In this document: in pieces, positions 45,480-57,537 of the stretch
Position numbering within the stretch: the first letter of the stretch is position 1
Layout of the letters: the number at the start of each line of letters is the position of its first letter
NCBI GenBank assembly: GCA_019279435.1
Contig: JAAALK010000287.1
Location: 70,311,144-70,375,143 of the forward strand
Source: Zizania palustris
Taxonomy: Eukaryota > Streptophyta > Magnoliopsida > Poales > Poaceae
Reading direction: 5' to 3'
Length of the DNA stretch: 64,000 nt
Translations under genes and position numbers: made by a program
Notes under the pieces: model-generated
The model's input: only the letters and a program-made list of their open reading frames with translations
Told to the model about the DNA's origin: nothing
The model's database searches: none

Positions 45480-45960
45480 CCACTGATCGAACATCTTCGT
45501 GTTTATGATCCCTAAGGGGTTCGAACTCTGCCTAAGGCCTCCGAAGTGGATAATAACTTTCGTTGAGGAGTAGTATTGGTTGGCAAAACAATTATTCGAT
45601 CTCCTCCCTACAAGGAGAAGGATATTTATAGGCACAATAATAAAAGAGTTATACTAATTTAACCCTTATGTACAATCGATTATAATAGCATTACACAATA
45701 GATTACATATGGACAATTTAGTAATACTCCATATGAACATGACAAGACATATGTCTTGTCAAAGTGGACTGATGGGCCTCTAGTTTTGACCTCACTTTCC
45801 AATGGTTTTGAGCCACACAATCCCTTCAACAGAGTGGTCTTTGTATCAACAAAGTAGTTCCATACCTTCGAGCCTTAGGGTCTCTCGACAATTTGGGCCA
45901 AGCTATGACTTGAGCATTTGGGGGGCTTCGATGTCCATCTTATCATTGTCTTGTTAGGGA
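45480..45960. repeat. Retrotransposon LTR remnant
   Basis: TTCGAACTCTGCCTAAGGCC to GAGTAGTATTGGTTGGCAA matches 24345-24421, and the text runs on to TTTTCCCCGACAACA near 45978, which looks like an LTR 3' end. No coding sequence. Confidence 0.45.
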
Positions 45961-46448
45961 AAAAATATTTTCCCCGACAACAACATAATCTAATTTATTA
46001 GAGAATTATTTTGATAAAATTAGAATTTAGAATCATTAAAATCAAATTTTGAAATCATACCAGTATAAACATGATAACTCGTGATTAATAGGATCGAGCA
46101 GGGCACAATGACCGCTAAGTTTTAACTTGGTGTATTGAAGATAATGAATGACGCCGTCAAGCAGTTCTGGGTTGGGCGATGTGCCAGAACGCAAAGGGTT
46201 AGGCGAGCAAGCACGTACACATATCACGTATGTACGCGCGTTGACTCCCTAGCAGAAGGCATGGCCGTAATTGGGCATGTGGGGCCGTGCGACCGCACAG
46301 CTACGTTAAATATTCTATTATTCTTTGTAAATAAACATTTTAAACTAGATTTATTCAGTTATATTAAGAAAGAGTTCGATCAATTTAACACTTTTTTAAT
46401 TGTTATAACTATAAACATTGTACACACTACACATATAAATTGTTCTAT

Positions 46449-46554
46449 TATCTCATGAATCTCATATCCAAGCACTCTAACCCGGTACTCCTCTGAATCT
46501 TTATCTCATGAATCTCATATCCAAGCACTTTAACCTGGTGCTCCTCTGAATCTT
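46449..46554. repeat. Two tandem copies of a 53-bp unit
   Basis: TATCTCATGAATCTCATATC starts at 46449 and again at 46502; the second copy differs at a few bases. Non-coding. Confidence 0.9.
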
Positions 46555-46559
46555 TCGAA

Positions 46560-47640
46560 ACGGCTCTTATAGAAGCCAATTCCAGTTAGGTGGAGAAAAA
46601 AACTTGGACCTACAGAGTTAGATAATTTTTGAAAAAAAAAACGCATGGTCTTTTGGACTGAGAATTTTTTTGAAGTGGGTTTGCGTCCTTCTCAATCAAG
46701 TGGCTCCAATCCCGCAGCGTCTCATGCCAACCCGCCAGCCGGAGACGCGGGCAACCCATCGTCCTCGTGCTCGCCGTCTCCAATCGTTCCGTCCGGCGCG
46801 GTAGTCGCCAGGAGCGCGCCGGCGTCACCGTCTATACGCACAGAGAGAGGCCCATGCCGCCGCAGCCCGCAGCCGCCTGCGGGCGCGGTCAATGCGCGGC
46901 CGCGGCGGTGGTAAAGCCGATTTGGGCAGCGAGCGGATGCTTCCGTGAAGCCGTGGAGGTGCCACTAACCGCGACGCGCGTGGATGCTAGCGTTTTTTAC
47001 GAGTGGCCGCAGAGGATCCGACGACCGACGGTGGCTGTCGGTTAAACAGTGTGGAGAAACATCCATCGTGGTGATGGCTGACGCCGTAGCTAGCTACCAC
47101 TTCTCTTTCACGCTCACCCTGTTCATAGGTGTAGCTAGTGCCATTCTAGTATTCTACGAGAGTAGAATTGTAAAGAAGAGTCCTAATATTACACATATTC
47201 TTTATGTGCTTTATATGAACTAAAAAGTAGTTATATATCTAAATATTTTAATATACAGAGTAACTATTTAATATTTTTTATCTTAATATAGTTTAAATTT
47301 TGTGTAAAAACTATGTCTTGTGTCATTACGTTAGACTTATTTTTCTTATATCATGACTGTCCTTGATAAACTATAAACTATAGGAATATTTTATTTTTTT
47401 TCCATGAGAGTTTACTGACATGTTATTAAGTGAAGAAAATGAAAAAATGGGAGGAAGGAGAAAGAGGGAGGAAACTTCAACGTCACGATAGGAAAGGAGG
47501 GGAGGACAGCTAGCAGTGAGGGAGGAAGGCTCACCTACCGTCCCCATCTCGCTGCACTGCACTGTACTCTAGCACTTACTGCCACCGCGCAATTGTGGTT
47601 GCTCACTTGCTTCTTCCTGCCGCTGCTAATTGCCAATTAT
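46560..47640. other. Low-copy non-coding stretch with a GC-rich island
   Basis: 46690-47050 is GC-rich with CpG-containing text but no frame resembles a known protein. 47350-47640 is purine-rich (GGAGGAAGG runs). It may be part of the distal upstream region of the GATA gene or a decayed gene. I cannot choose between these. Confidence 0.4.
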
Positions 47641-48169
47641 GGATGCGTTTGGTTTGCTGGATATCCCTGGATGGAATAGGGTTATTCTATCCAATCAGCT
47701 GTTTGGTTGAAGGGCGAAGGTGGATGGGATGGTCCATGAGAGTAATATTCCTTCAATATGCTGGATGGAGAGATTCAATAATTTTTTTTGGATGAGTTCA
47801 TCCAATATTGGACAAGACGACGTGTCATCTCCTGATTCGTTATTACACATTTAATTTTTCGTTTATAAATATTCAAATGATTTTTACTCCCAAATTATTT
47901 ATCCAATTTATGATCTAATTACATCATTGTATTGATTATAATTTAATCTATAAAATAAGATCTCATATGATTATATTTTTGTTAAAAAATATATTTGACA
48001 AGTGGGTTCCACTAAATTTAATCTTATCTCATCCGAGTTGTATACATCTAACCAAACAAAAAATTATCTCATTCCATCCATCCAACCAAACACCTCGAAT
48101 GTATCATCTTATCCCTAAATTCATGGATAAAATCATCCTATCCACCCTCGCCCCAAACCAAACGGACCC
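47641..48169. mobile_element. Tourist-like MITE upstream of the GATA gene
   Basis: The left end is GGATGCGTTTGGTTTG and the right end CAAACCAAACGGACCC, imperfect inverted repeats. TAT occurs directly on both sides (47638-47640 and 48170-48172). The interior repeats ATCCAT/ATGGAT-type words. Non-coding. Target duplication TAT is slightly off the TWA preference, so the exact ends may differ by a base. Confidence 0.75.
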
Positions 48170-48839
48170 TATATTTACCACTAACCCGTAATCGTAGTTC
48201 TGGTTGCCGCAGGAGAAATGTAGTCGTCGTCGTTCTGCACGACCCAGTAAATGGCACTACTTGCTGGGTCTCCTCTCCTCTCAGGCAGTGATTGACGGAG
48301 GCTAGGCTAGCTAGGACTAGCTGTTGGGCGACGAAAGCCTCTTTCGTCGTCTCCTGCGTGCCGTTCCAGCTCAACATTTCTTTCTCTCTCCGCGTGTGCT
48401 GTGCAAGTCGTGTGTGCAGTGCAGAAGGAAGAGTGGATCTCCACTCCACATTTTCAACCTGCCTGCCTGGCCTCCAACTTTCAAAACCCTAGAGCTCAAA
48501 CAGGCCCTCTTCTCCTTTTCCCTATCGTACCGGTTTTCGTCTCCTCGGTGCTAGCTATTTAGGCCCGGTATATTCTGATAGCTATATTTATTTTTAGGAT
48601 TTGTAGCATCTAAGATGGTTAATATTTTTATTTCAAATTATGAATCAAATTAACTAGAGAATCTAAAAATAAATAAGCTAAAAACATCATCTTCTCCTAA
48701 CGTACACTCGTTCGTTCAGTTGGCCTCTTACCTTCCCTCACGTTCTCCCGTCCATAATTTTTTGTCCTCCATTATTATTTTTTAATCCAAGAGCTGTCTG
48801 CAGCTTGTATAATACTACTAATATACTTCCCCCAATCTT

Positions 48840-50799
48840 GTTTCTCTCTGTACAATAAGCCCTCTACTCCGTGACCGACTCAAAGCTCTCGAATTGTTGT
48901 ATTCCACGGTTTCCACCGACCCACGCACACGCACCTCACCTGTCTCTCTCTTGTCCGTCACCTCCTTTCCATTTACCTCCACCTATATAGGTCTCCAGAA
49001 TTGCCCTCTATCTCTGCCCTTAGGAGTACAGTGAAGTGCTCTCTCCATATAATTGCAGTGGTGCAAGGGAGGCAGCAACTTTCTTCTTCTTCTTCCTTTT
49101 TCCTCCCCGGAGCAACCATGCAGCCGCCGGTGTACTAGAATAGAGTTAGCTCGCAGCTTCTCCCTACTCACACACACAGGCACACACAAGACGCATTCAA
49201 ATAGCCAGCCAGCTTCGTAATCAGAAACAGCAAGCAGGTTGCAAGGTAGAGGGCAACACGAGGTAGCTGTAACGAAAGCAAAAGGACTTCTTTTTGCAAG
49301 CCCAGGAGATCGAGCCGGTGATCGATCGGTGCAAGGAAACAGAGCGATTTTCCACAGGTGAGTCGGCCGCCGATGCTAAGCTTGGCTAGCCTAGCTAGCT
49401 GCATGTGTGTTCCTGCTCGCAGTTCTTTCTCATTTGTCCATGCAAATCATCGCCCGCTTTAAAACATGACACAAAAATGATCGGAATCGCAAAAGCACTT
49501 GGCATTTTTCAGTTGGCATCGTGGTGGCGCGCGGCCGTCGGCCCTGTTTTGACCGCGTCGCCGGCCTAATCCGTTGCTTCATTCGTCTTCCCGGGAAGGG
49601 AGGAGGAAGACGAAAGCCTCCGATTTGGACTCTTTCTCAATTTGAAGATTTCTTCCAGTTTTTCCAATCCAATTCAAAACCTGCGAGAACTTGAAAAAAG
49701 GGGAAGCTTCCGATTACAGCGTCATGGTAGGCTACTAGATGGATAGACAGTCTGGAAATCGGATGGGGATTGTCAGGTTTCACACGTTGGTCGTATTATT
49801 CCAACATTTTCCACCGCGTCCCAGTTTTGTACTTTTGCACCCCACATGGCCACATACCCTCCTGCTGTTTTTTACACTCTGGATCCTCTGAAAGCAGAAG
49901 GGGGACAGTGAAAAAATGCGAAAAATTGGAGTAAACTTGGGCTGGCAGCAGGAAGGAAAACAAAACAAAAAAAGATTCCTTCTGAATGATCCGTGCTTCT
50001 GCTGCTACTAGTAACGTAACGTGATCGGAATGGCCGCGTTGGATGCGCGCAAAATAGAATTGCTCGGTGTTTTCACCCGAGGGCTTGGCAGTAATTAGCA
50101 GCTCTACCGAGGGGGCCGGCTTGGCCATGCCCACGTGGCACGCCAGTGACGCGTCCCGGCCAATGGCGTGCTCCCACGTCAGCTCACATACTTTTTTTTG
50201 ACAAATTCCTTTAGTTGCCCGCTTTGACTTTTACTGGTCATCCTCCTTGGTGGTGAATCAATCAAACGTTTTATATTTCTCCTTTTATTTTTCTTCGTAG
50301 TAAGCCATCTGTATCGTGTCCATCCTTGCTTCAGAATAAAGAAATGGAGAAAGATAATTCACCCATCACATGCGCGTGTCACATGCCGTGGGTCCCACCA
50401 GGCTCGGGTTATCATGCACCGCATACATATGGAGCCCGCGCGTCGTTGGGATAGCTTTGAAAAAAAAACTCCCTCCTCCCCCCGCTTTTGATTTACAGCT
50501 AGAACATCAAAGTAGTAGATTAGTAACGCCTCGTCGTATCTATTTTGGTATTACTCCTGGACTAGCAGTACTAACATTTGAATCAATTTATATATATCTG
50601 TGTGCATATATGGAAAGCATATCTTTGGAAATAATTAATTTTGTAGGTGAATACTCGGTGTTGGATTAATTTGCTGCCGTATTATTGTGGATGCTGCTTG
50701 TTAATGCATACATATCATATCCAACATGAGCATTATTAACACGCGTTTCCTCTGTGTATTTATACGCGTCGGAGCAGATTGCAATCGGCAGCGGCAGCA
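48840..50799 (+). promoter_or_regulatory. Promoter, leader and probable leader intron of the GATA gene
   Basis: CACCTATATAGG at 48981-48991 is a plausible TATA box, followed by pyrimidine-rich leader text (CTTCTTCTTCTTCC near 49083). A strong donor, CACAG then GTGAGT, falls at 49358, and an acceptor GGAGCAG ends at 50777, 22 bases before the start codon. This predicts a 1,420-base intron in the 5' untranslated region. The intron holds CCACGTGG at about 50130, a G-box-like core. A second possibility is a start near TTTATACG at 50757. Introns in leaders are common in plant regulatory genes; this one is inference. Confidence 0.55.
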
Positions 50800-52733
50800 A
50801 TGGCGAGCGTTGGATTCATGGAGGAGATGCTGCGGGAGCAGAGCCTCCTGGAGGCGACGTGCGGTGACCTGTTCGACCACATCGATGACCTGCTTGACTT
50901 CCCCAAGGAGGAGTCGGCCGCCGACGTGCTCCTGCTGGACGCGCCGGCGCCCGGCAGCCCGCTGTCCGCGCGCATCATCGACGTAGGCCACGGCGCCTCT
51001 GCGCCGCCGCCGCCACCGGAGCAGCTGATGGCGCTGCCACCGCCAGCCCCCGCGTGTCACGACGCAGCCTTCTTCGGCGCGGAGGCGTTCGACGGCAAGG
51101 ATGGCCACATTGGCTCGGTTAGTCCCCCACCCCCAAGTTCCCCGTGACGACGTTTGGTCCGGTAGTTGCGCGTACGGCTTGCTTTAAGGAGGAATTCGGC
51201 ATAATCCGACGAACCGCCCGGCTTTTTCCGATCGCCACCGCTGCCGGCTGCCGGCTGTGTCGGTGGAGAGATCGAGTTCAAAATAGCTGGGCGCCAATTA
51301 CGCCGCTCCACGCCACGCCGCGCGCGTCGGTCGCGGCCTGTGCCGCTGCGTGCGAATGGTTGGGTCCTGGGTGGATGCAGGGCCATGACCGGGTTGTCGG
51401 TGGGCGTGCAATCGTCATCAAAGTTACGGAGTCGCATTGGTTTGGTTGGGTTTTACGTGGTTGGGCCCGGGCCCGGGCCCGGGCATGTTACGTACCAATG
51501 CAAATTCTACTGGTACGCGGGGCCCATGTTAGTTAGCCTGCCCAACAACTAATTCAGTGTGGTACAACCAGTCCTGCCAGTAACCCTTTTCTCTGCTTTA
51601 AGCATCGGATATTAAACCATTAACCCAACAACTAATGGTTGTCGATTTGCAGTAGTTTCTAGAGTTGTAGAGATCAGGGAGATGATGATGATGTCATGGT
51701 AGGACTACTACTGAAACTAACGACAAAACTAGGAGCAGGCTGCTGCAGTAAAAGCAGCGTGGAGTGTGGTTTTGACTCTTTGTCCAATATTGTGCAGCTT
51801 CGACTGGGGCTGATCTGAGGTGGCAATGGTTGTTCCATGCAGGGTGATGACCTGGACGTGGACATGGCGCAGCTGGAGTGGCTCTCGGAGCTCTTCGACG
51901 ACGCCTCCATACCGCACGAGCCCACCTTCCCCGGCGTCGACGGCCCCGCGCCGACCAAGGCCTCCTCGCTGGCTGGCAACGACGGCGCCGTGCTGATGGA
52001 CAAGATGGAGGACGCGATATTCCGCAGTCCCAGCCCCATCTCCGTCCTCGAGCACAACGGCTTTAACGGGGCCACCAACGGAGGATCCTCCTCGTCCTCG
52101 TCCTCCTCGGCGTCCTCCTCGTCGGAGTCCTTCTCCGGCAGCGGCCGCGCGTGGTCTGCGCCCGTGTCGCCGCGCCCGGATCCGTCTGTAATGATCATCC
52201 CGGCGCGCGCGCGCAGCAAGCGGTCCCGCCCGTCCGCGTTCCCCGCCGCCGTCCGCACCGCGCCGTCTGCCACGGTGACCACCATCCTTGTGCCGACGCC
52301 AATGTACTCGTCTACCTCCTCGCACTCGGATCCTGAGAGCATTGCCGAGTCCAACCCACACCCGCCGCCGATGAAGAAGAAAAAGGCCAAGAAGCCGGCC
52401 CCTCCCGCATCGTCCGACGCCGATGGTGACTACGAGGAAGGCGGTGCCCACGGGCTCCCGCCGGGCACCGTGCGGAGGTGCACGCATTGCCAGATCGAGA
52501 AGACTCCGCAGTGGCGCGCGGGTCCCCTCGGTCCTAAGACGCTCTGTAACGCCTGCGGCGTGCGCTACAAGTCTGGCCGCCTCTTCCCGGAGTACCGCCC
52601 TGCGGCCAGCCCCACCTTCGTGCCGTCCATCCATTCCAACTCCCACAAGAAGGTTGTCGAGTTACGCCAGAAGACTACCCCGAACGCCGACCCGTCCTGC
52701 GACCTCCTGCAGTTCATCCGTCGCCGGGATTGA
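50800..52733 (+). CDS. GATA-type zinc-finger transcription factor, two coding exons (50800..51117, 51843..52733)
   Basis: The product should bind WGATAR sites in the nucleus and regulate transcription. ATG 50800 opens MASVGFMEEMLREQS. Exon 1 ends before GTTAGT at 51118; exon 2 starts after CATGCAG at 51843; both phase 0, giving 402 residues ending FIRRRD. One finger, C-X2-C-X18-C-X2-C (Cys319, 322, 341, 344; TPQWRAGPLGPKTLCNAC), has the 18-residue loop of most plant GATA factors, followed by GVRYKSGRLFPEYRPA, the usual plant basic tail. Before it lies KKKKAKK (about 284-290), a likely nuclear signal. An acidic N-terminal half (FDHIDDLLDF, DMAQLEWLSELFDD) and a Ser run near 186-203 resemble subfamily A members. 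Length is normal for that group, and no damage is seen. Exon GC content is very high, as in many grass genes. The precise orthologue is not determined. Confidence 0.95.
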
Positions 52734-54663
52734 TCTCCCGGCGGCGATCAGCGTCGTCGGACGGTTGGTCTCGCCCCCCTTAGCTATATATGTATACATG
52801 TTAGTATGTATGCATGCATGCTTGCTTGCTTCAGTCTCGTCAGTCGTCCTCGTCCTCGTCATCGCCATGGACGTGGACATGGGCAGCAGTCAGCATTGCT
52901 TCCGGTCATCGTCATCACCCTGCATTGGTTTCCGTCAGCATCATCCATCATCGCCAGGATGGTCATCCTGGTGTTAGTTCAATAGGGCTTTTCTCTTGGG
53001 TTTATTTTTCTCTTTAGTCTATTGATTAATTGGTTCCCCCTAAAATGATTTTTTGTTTGTATAGAGGTGGGTGAGGAGGGCAGGAGAAATAGATGAATCA
53101 CAGTGGTTGTTGCATTGCAATTGCAGTTGCTTGCAGATTAGGTAGGTGATAAGGAGAGCTAAACCAGCAACAGAGAGACAGACTTAGAGAGAGAAAGCTT
53201 TGCAGCTAGTCAGTCAGTTAGGAGAGGAAAAAGGTGTTTTAAGGGAGCAAAGTTGTTTCAAGGGAGTGAAGTTGGGGAGTTTGTTGTTTTGCTAATTAGA
53301 AGTTTATGTCATTTAGCTATCAGGAGGTGAAGAATCAGTGGGACATCCATCACAGTTTATATTGGAGCTTGATGTACTGAACTCTGAAAATTCTTTTTGC
53401 AGTTCATCTATGTTTAGGCAAGTGTTATTTGGTTTCGATACTAGTATTACCTTTTAGCAATTAATTATATATGCTTTTTTTCTCCTGCCTTGTTGCCTCT
53501 GTACAAGTTGTGATCATCAAATTTGAGGACCTACTATATATTCCCGAAGGCTGAGGCTGTTCACACTTTGTTTTCCTTGTTGCGAGCTACCTCTATACAA
53601 GTATGCGCTAATACTGACTACTGACAGCTAACTTTGCCCCTTCTGCTAGACACCTAATAAAGTGACGGCCCAGTGAGCGTTTGAACATTGCTGCTCTGTC
53701 ACAACGAATATGAAAGTTCTACTGTTGTGCCGGATCAGTACATTAGTATCATGACAAAAAATACAAACTCATGCCATCGCCCCTTCAAAAAACAACGCTT
53801 CATTTTGCAGCTCTTCTGCCATCACTGTATGGAAACAGTTGAGCACCGATTCATTTTCCGTCGTTTCTTAAACGAGAGTTCTCTCCATGGATTAAATCTC
53901 AAACTCTCGCAACTAGGTAGGGTACCCTCAACTTAGTGTTGAGTTTAGTCACGTATTGAATATCGATAATAGAAAGCATATATTAAAATGTGAGGATTAC
54001 TCTCATTTATTAGACAATATTTTTGGTTGAATAAACCTAGAACATAAAAGTTGATGGTAATATGTCCAAGAGACAAATTCTAGTGAATTCGAAACTTCTG
54101 GTTGCACTCAATACAGAATGTTATTCTTTGAAAAGTTCTAGGTTCAAAAGATTTGTATATTTAATACATAATGTTATTTTTGAAAGTTCTGGATCTTGGC
54201 CGAAACTTTTGGGCCGGAGATATAGATTAGATTTGATGGTCTTTAATATTGATTAAAGGCCTATCAATGGGCTCTGTATAAGAAGAGGAGAGCAAGGGCG
54301 CAAAAGACTGTTGGATCTCCCCTAACCCCATCCGCCACATCTCCCCTGGCCCCACTAGTTATGGTTGTGTTGAGGAAAATAACTTTATCATAATAGGATC
54401 CAAATAACATTATCTGTGAAGCCCTCTAGAAAGATGGAGTCCTCTGGTAGTTTGAAGCTCTCCAGCTGATCGAAGACCCTTTTGGCTTGTATAAAGTGGA
54501 ACATCCGAGACTGACTACCTGATGGCCACTTCAAAGCACAATGCTAAGACTTGATCAAGAGACATTGAGCAGCCGAAGCCTCCCTTCGAAGGTTGTTGCG
54601 GAGGCCACATCGGCTATGAAACCTCTGAACTATGCTCTGCTACCAGCCTCAAGGTCTTAGAAC
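52734..54663. other. 3' flank of the GATA gene and non-coding DNA
   Basis: The first several hundred bases probably include the 3' untranslated region; an AATAAA occurs only at 53656-53661. 54420-54655 has GAAGCC/TTCGAAGG words reminiscent of a retrotransposon LTR, continuing after the hAT element at 55883. No further gene recognised. Confidence 0.45.
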
Positions 54664-55874
54664 TAGGGGTGAAAACGAATCGGATACGGACGGATATCGG
54701 TATTATCATATCCTTTTTCATATTTTTTTCGGATTCAAATTTGGATTCAGATAATCCGGATATGGATACAAAATCAGATATCATCGGATACGAATCGAAT
54801 ACGAATACGGTTACGAATACTTACCGAATATCAATAATGTATTTATTTATTCACAATCACAAATCACAATACACAAATGACAAGTAGTAGTGTCTGAGAG
54901 AGGCGGAGGGTGAAAAAGTGTGAACCGTGCAAAATTTGGCTAGGGTTTTCCGGTTTTAGAGAAAGTTGATTGTTGACTTTGCTTTTGGAGCGAGAGAGAT
55001 AAGGTTAAAAATTTTAAATTTGAATTGTAACTTGAATACTTGATGGTTAAATGTATCACTGCTTAAGTATGATACATAGATGCTGTGATGAAAATCTAAA
55101 AATGTTACGCGAAAGTTGGTCATATACTATGAAAAAAATCTTAAAATGTTAAATAATTGGAATGAATTAAGTTTAAAAGCAAACCGGTGGTTAAATTTTT
55201 GTTTCAACTGAAACTTTTTTATAATTAAAATACAACGCATATTATTTTATGAATTGTTTTTGATATTTTTATATGTCAATATGCTATTTTAAGTTAATTG
55301 ATTATGTTTCTAATATTTAAATTGAAAGAAGTCAAAAACTTTTCTTTTTTATTTTATTTAAAACATCACATTTTATCTGTTAAAAATGATAGATTTTTAT
55401 ACCATTTATAAACATAATATTTTTTATTTTTATATTTTTTTTAAAAAAATCTTTTGCGTTTTTTTAGAAAATCTTTTTTATTTCTTTTTTCCTCCTCCCG
55501 GGCAAGTGGCCGAGTGAGCAGCCTGCCCTGGCCGAGCGGGCGCCGGTGGCCTGCCGCGCTACCATCGTGCCATGCTACGGCCTACGGGCCTACGGGCTTG
55601 CCTAAGTGGGTGAGTAGCCGAGTGGGCCTACGACGCTGGGTTAGTGGGCCTACATTTTTAATGGGTCGAATAATTCGGATAAAAATTATCCGGATTATCT
55701 GAACCCGTATCCGAATCCGACGGATATCAGTCATATCATATTCGTTTTCATATCCGAAAAAATATACGAATCCGAATCCGTATCCGAAAAATCTGTATCC
55801 GAATCAAAAAAATCTGAATCCAAATTCATTTTTCCGGATACGGTCAGAAACTATCCGAACCACTTTCACCTCTA
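54664..55874. mobile_element. Non-autonomous hAT element with CGGATA-rich ends
   Basis: It starts TAGGGGTGAAAACG and ends CACTTTCACCTCTA. The 8 bases CTTAGAAC occur on both sides (54656-54663 and 55875-55882), the target duplication size of hAT elements. Both ends carry many copies of CGGATA or TATCCG in opposite orientations, which extend the inverted repeat and may bind transposase. The centre is AT-rich except for a GC-rich block at about 55490-55660 with small repeats (GGCCTACGGGCCTACGGG). No transposase is encoded. 1,211 bases. Confidence 0.93.
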
Positions 55875-55922
55875 CTTAGAACTACTTCAATATATAGGCC
55901 AAAACTAAGGACTATCGCCCCT

Positions 55923-57537
55923 TATTGACACCAAGATTTGGTAAAGTCCTAGGGCCCACTAAAAGCACTACACGATCAACAGAAGTCAAGGAAGTCCAGT
56001 CAAAGTGCAGTCAAAGGAGTCCATCTGAGTGGTTATATGTGGCCACATATGAAGGAGCTGATAAGGACGAAGAAAGATAAAAATAAATCCAGAATCAGTT
56101 ATGGTTATTGTAATGGACGACAAGTTTTTGAACTATAAATATATATCCAATTAACTAGGTTTAAAGGATAATCAATCAATCTACAAACAACTACTTTCGG
56201 CGCATCACCACCCTTGGTTTCTAATATCCAATTAACTAGGTTTAAAGGATAATCAATCAATCTACAAACAACTACTTTCGGCGCATCACCACCCTTGGTT
56301 TCCAAGGTTAATCCTAGTAGGACTTGACACTCGGAGCTAGGCTGCATCGTTGCGATCTTCGGTAAAGAAGTGAGTCCCGCCACCCCGACGATCGTATCGG
56401 CTGATTGGTTTCCTTCGAGGATGCATCATTTCTATCTCTTGAGGCATCGGTCCGATTAGTATAGTCGTCGGTCTATTTTTGGTGTATTTTGATAGGTCTA
56501 AGGCTGCATCATTACAACCTCTTAGATTGATGTGAGTTGGATATCGTAGTTTGAGACTTCATCGGTTATGTATGACATTATTTATTTATTATATCTAATT
56601 TATATTGTGCACCATTTATCTAAATAAAGCATGCCTGATGTGTTAAAGTACCGTTGATCGATCGAGATTTAGTGACTTCCTTGGTTAAGTCTAATCTTGC
56701 TGCTATGTTAGTTTGATAGTATGGATGCATTCTCTGGTGTGTTAAATTTAGTTTCTATCAGAGTATAAGCCGATAGGTTATCCTTAATTCCATGTTTCAT
56801 CTTGTCTCCATCTGGAGGTATTCATCGGCTTTTGCGTGCGAAGCATGTATCCTCATCGGCCGATGGCATTACCAATCCCGACAATCTAGCCATGGTCATT
56901 GGCTCGATAGCCTATTGGTACCGCTACTTGCATTTCTGTTTATGCCGCCACAACCATCGACTCGATAGTCAATCGACGTTGCTACTAATGTCATTTTTTC
57001 TCTTTCTTATTAGTTGTAGGGTCAAACTGATTGGCATGCTCAAACCCTTTTTCTAAGATTGTAGGACCTGCACTATAGTTAAGCAGACCTCCCACGCCAT
57101 GCTTGTGACAAAAAATGACACCAACACGCTTTTTGTCATGCCTAGTGGGACCTCCCTTAGACAATTCATCCATAGCGGGCAAAATCTTTAGCAATAACAT
57201 AATCCCGGTCACTATGGAGGCATTAACTGATGAATAGAGGGCGGAGATATAAGATCACATGGAAAACTACCAGACATTGTGTCTTAAGGCCTTTGGCATG
57301 ACCCTATCTAGCCCTGTCTAGAGGAATCAATTGCCGAAGCCAGCCTTGGCCGAGGAAATCATCCAACGGGTCGAGAGCCCGCGGATCAGTTTTCAAGAAA
57401 CCATCGATAATGCTCTCCATCACGCTTTTATCAATCAATCCAGGGTTTTGGTCAATAACTTGCATGGACTGATCAAGAAGGCTGTTGATAACACGATTAC
57501 TCAGGAACTAACACAAGGTTTGTTGTACTTCCCCATC
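55923..57537 (+). mobile_element. Ty3-type retrotransposon 5' part (LTR and leader), cut by a Sirevirus
   Basis: The LTR runs from TATTGACACCAAGATTTGG (55923, first dinucleotide mutated from TG) to ACACCAACA (57126), about 1.2 kb, same family as the solo LTR at 25391-37358. Downstream leader text includes GCATGCC-like CATGCCTAGTGGGACC, common just inside Ty3 LTRs, and a decayed gag start with PALAEEIIQRVESPRISFQE near 57340. The element is interrupted at 57538 by Sirevirus copy A. Its remainder, if present, lies beyond the window. Confidence 0.75.
56145..56306. repeat. 81-bp tandem duplication inside the Ty3 LTR
   Basis: 56145-56225 (starting ATCCAATTAACTAGG) is repeated from 56226 with almost no difference. 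The related solo LTR at 25391 does not show the second copy. A recent duplication within the LTR. Confidence 0.88.

Noticed and set aside
46645..47045. GC-rich open frames as a possible host exon
   Set aside because: Low-complexity Pro/Ala/Arg text, overlapping frames and no splice structure or family similarity that I recognise.
51674..52646. Long minus-strand frames opposite the GATA gene
   Set aside because: They are antisense shadows of a GC-rich coding exon; the + strand encodes a clear zinc finger.
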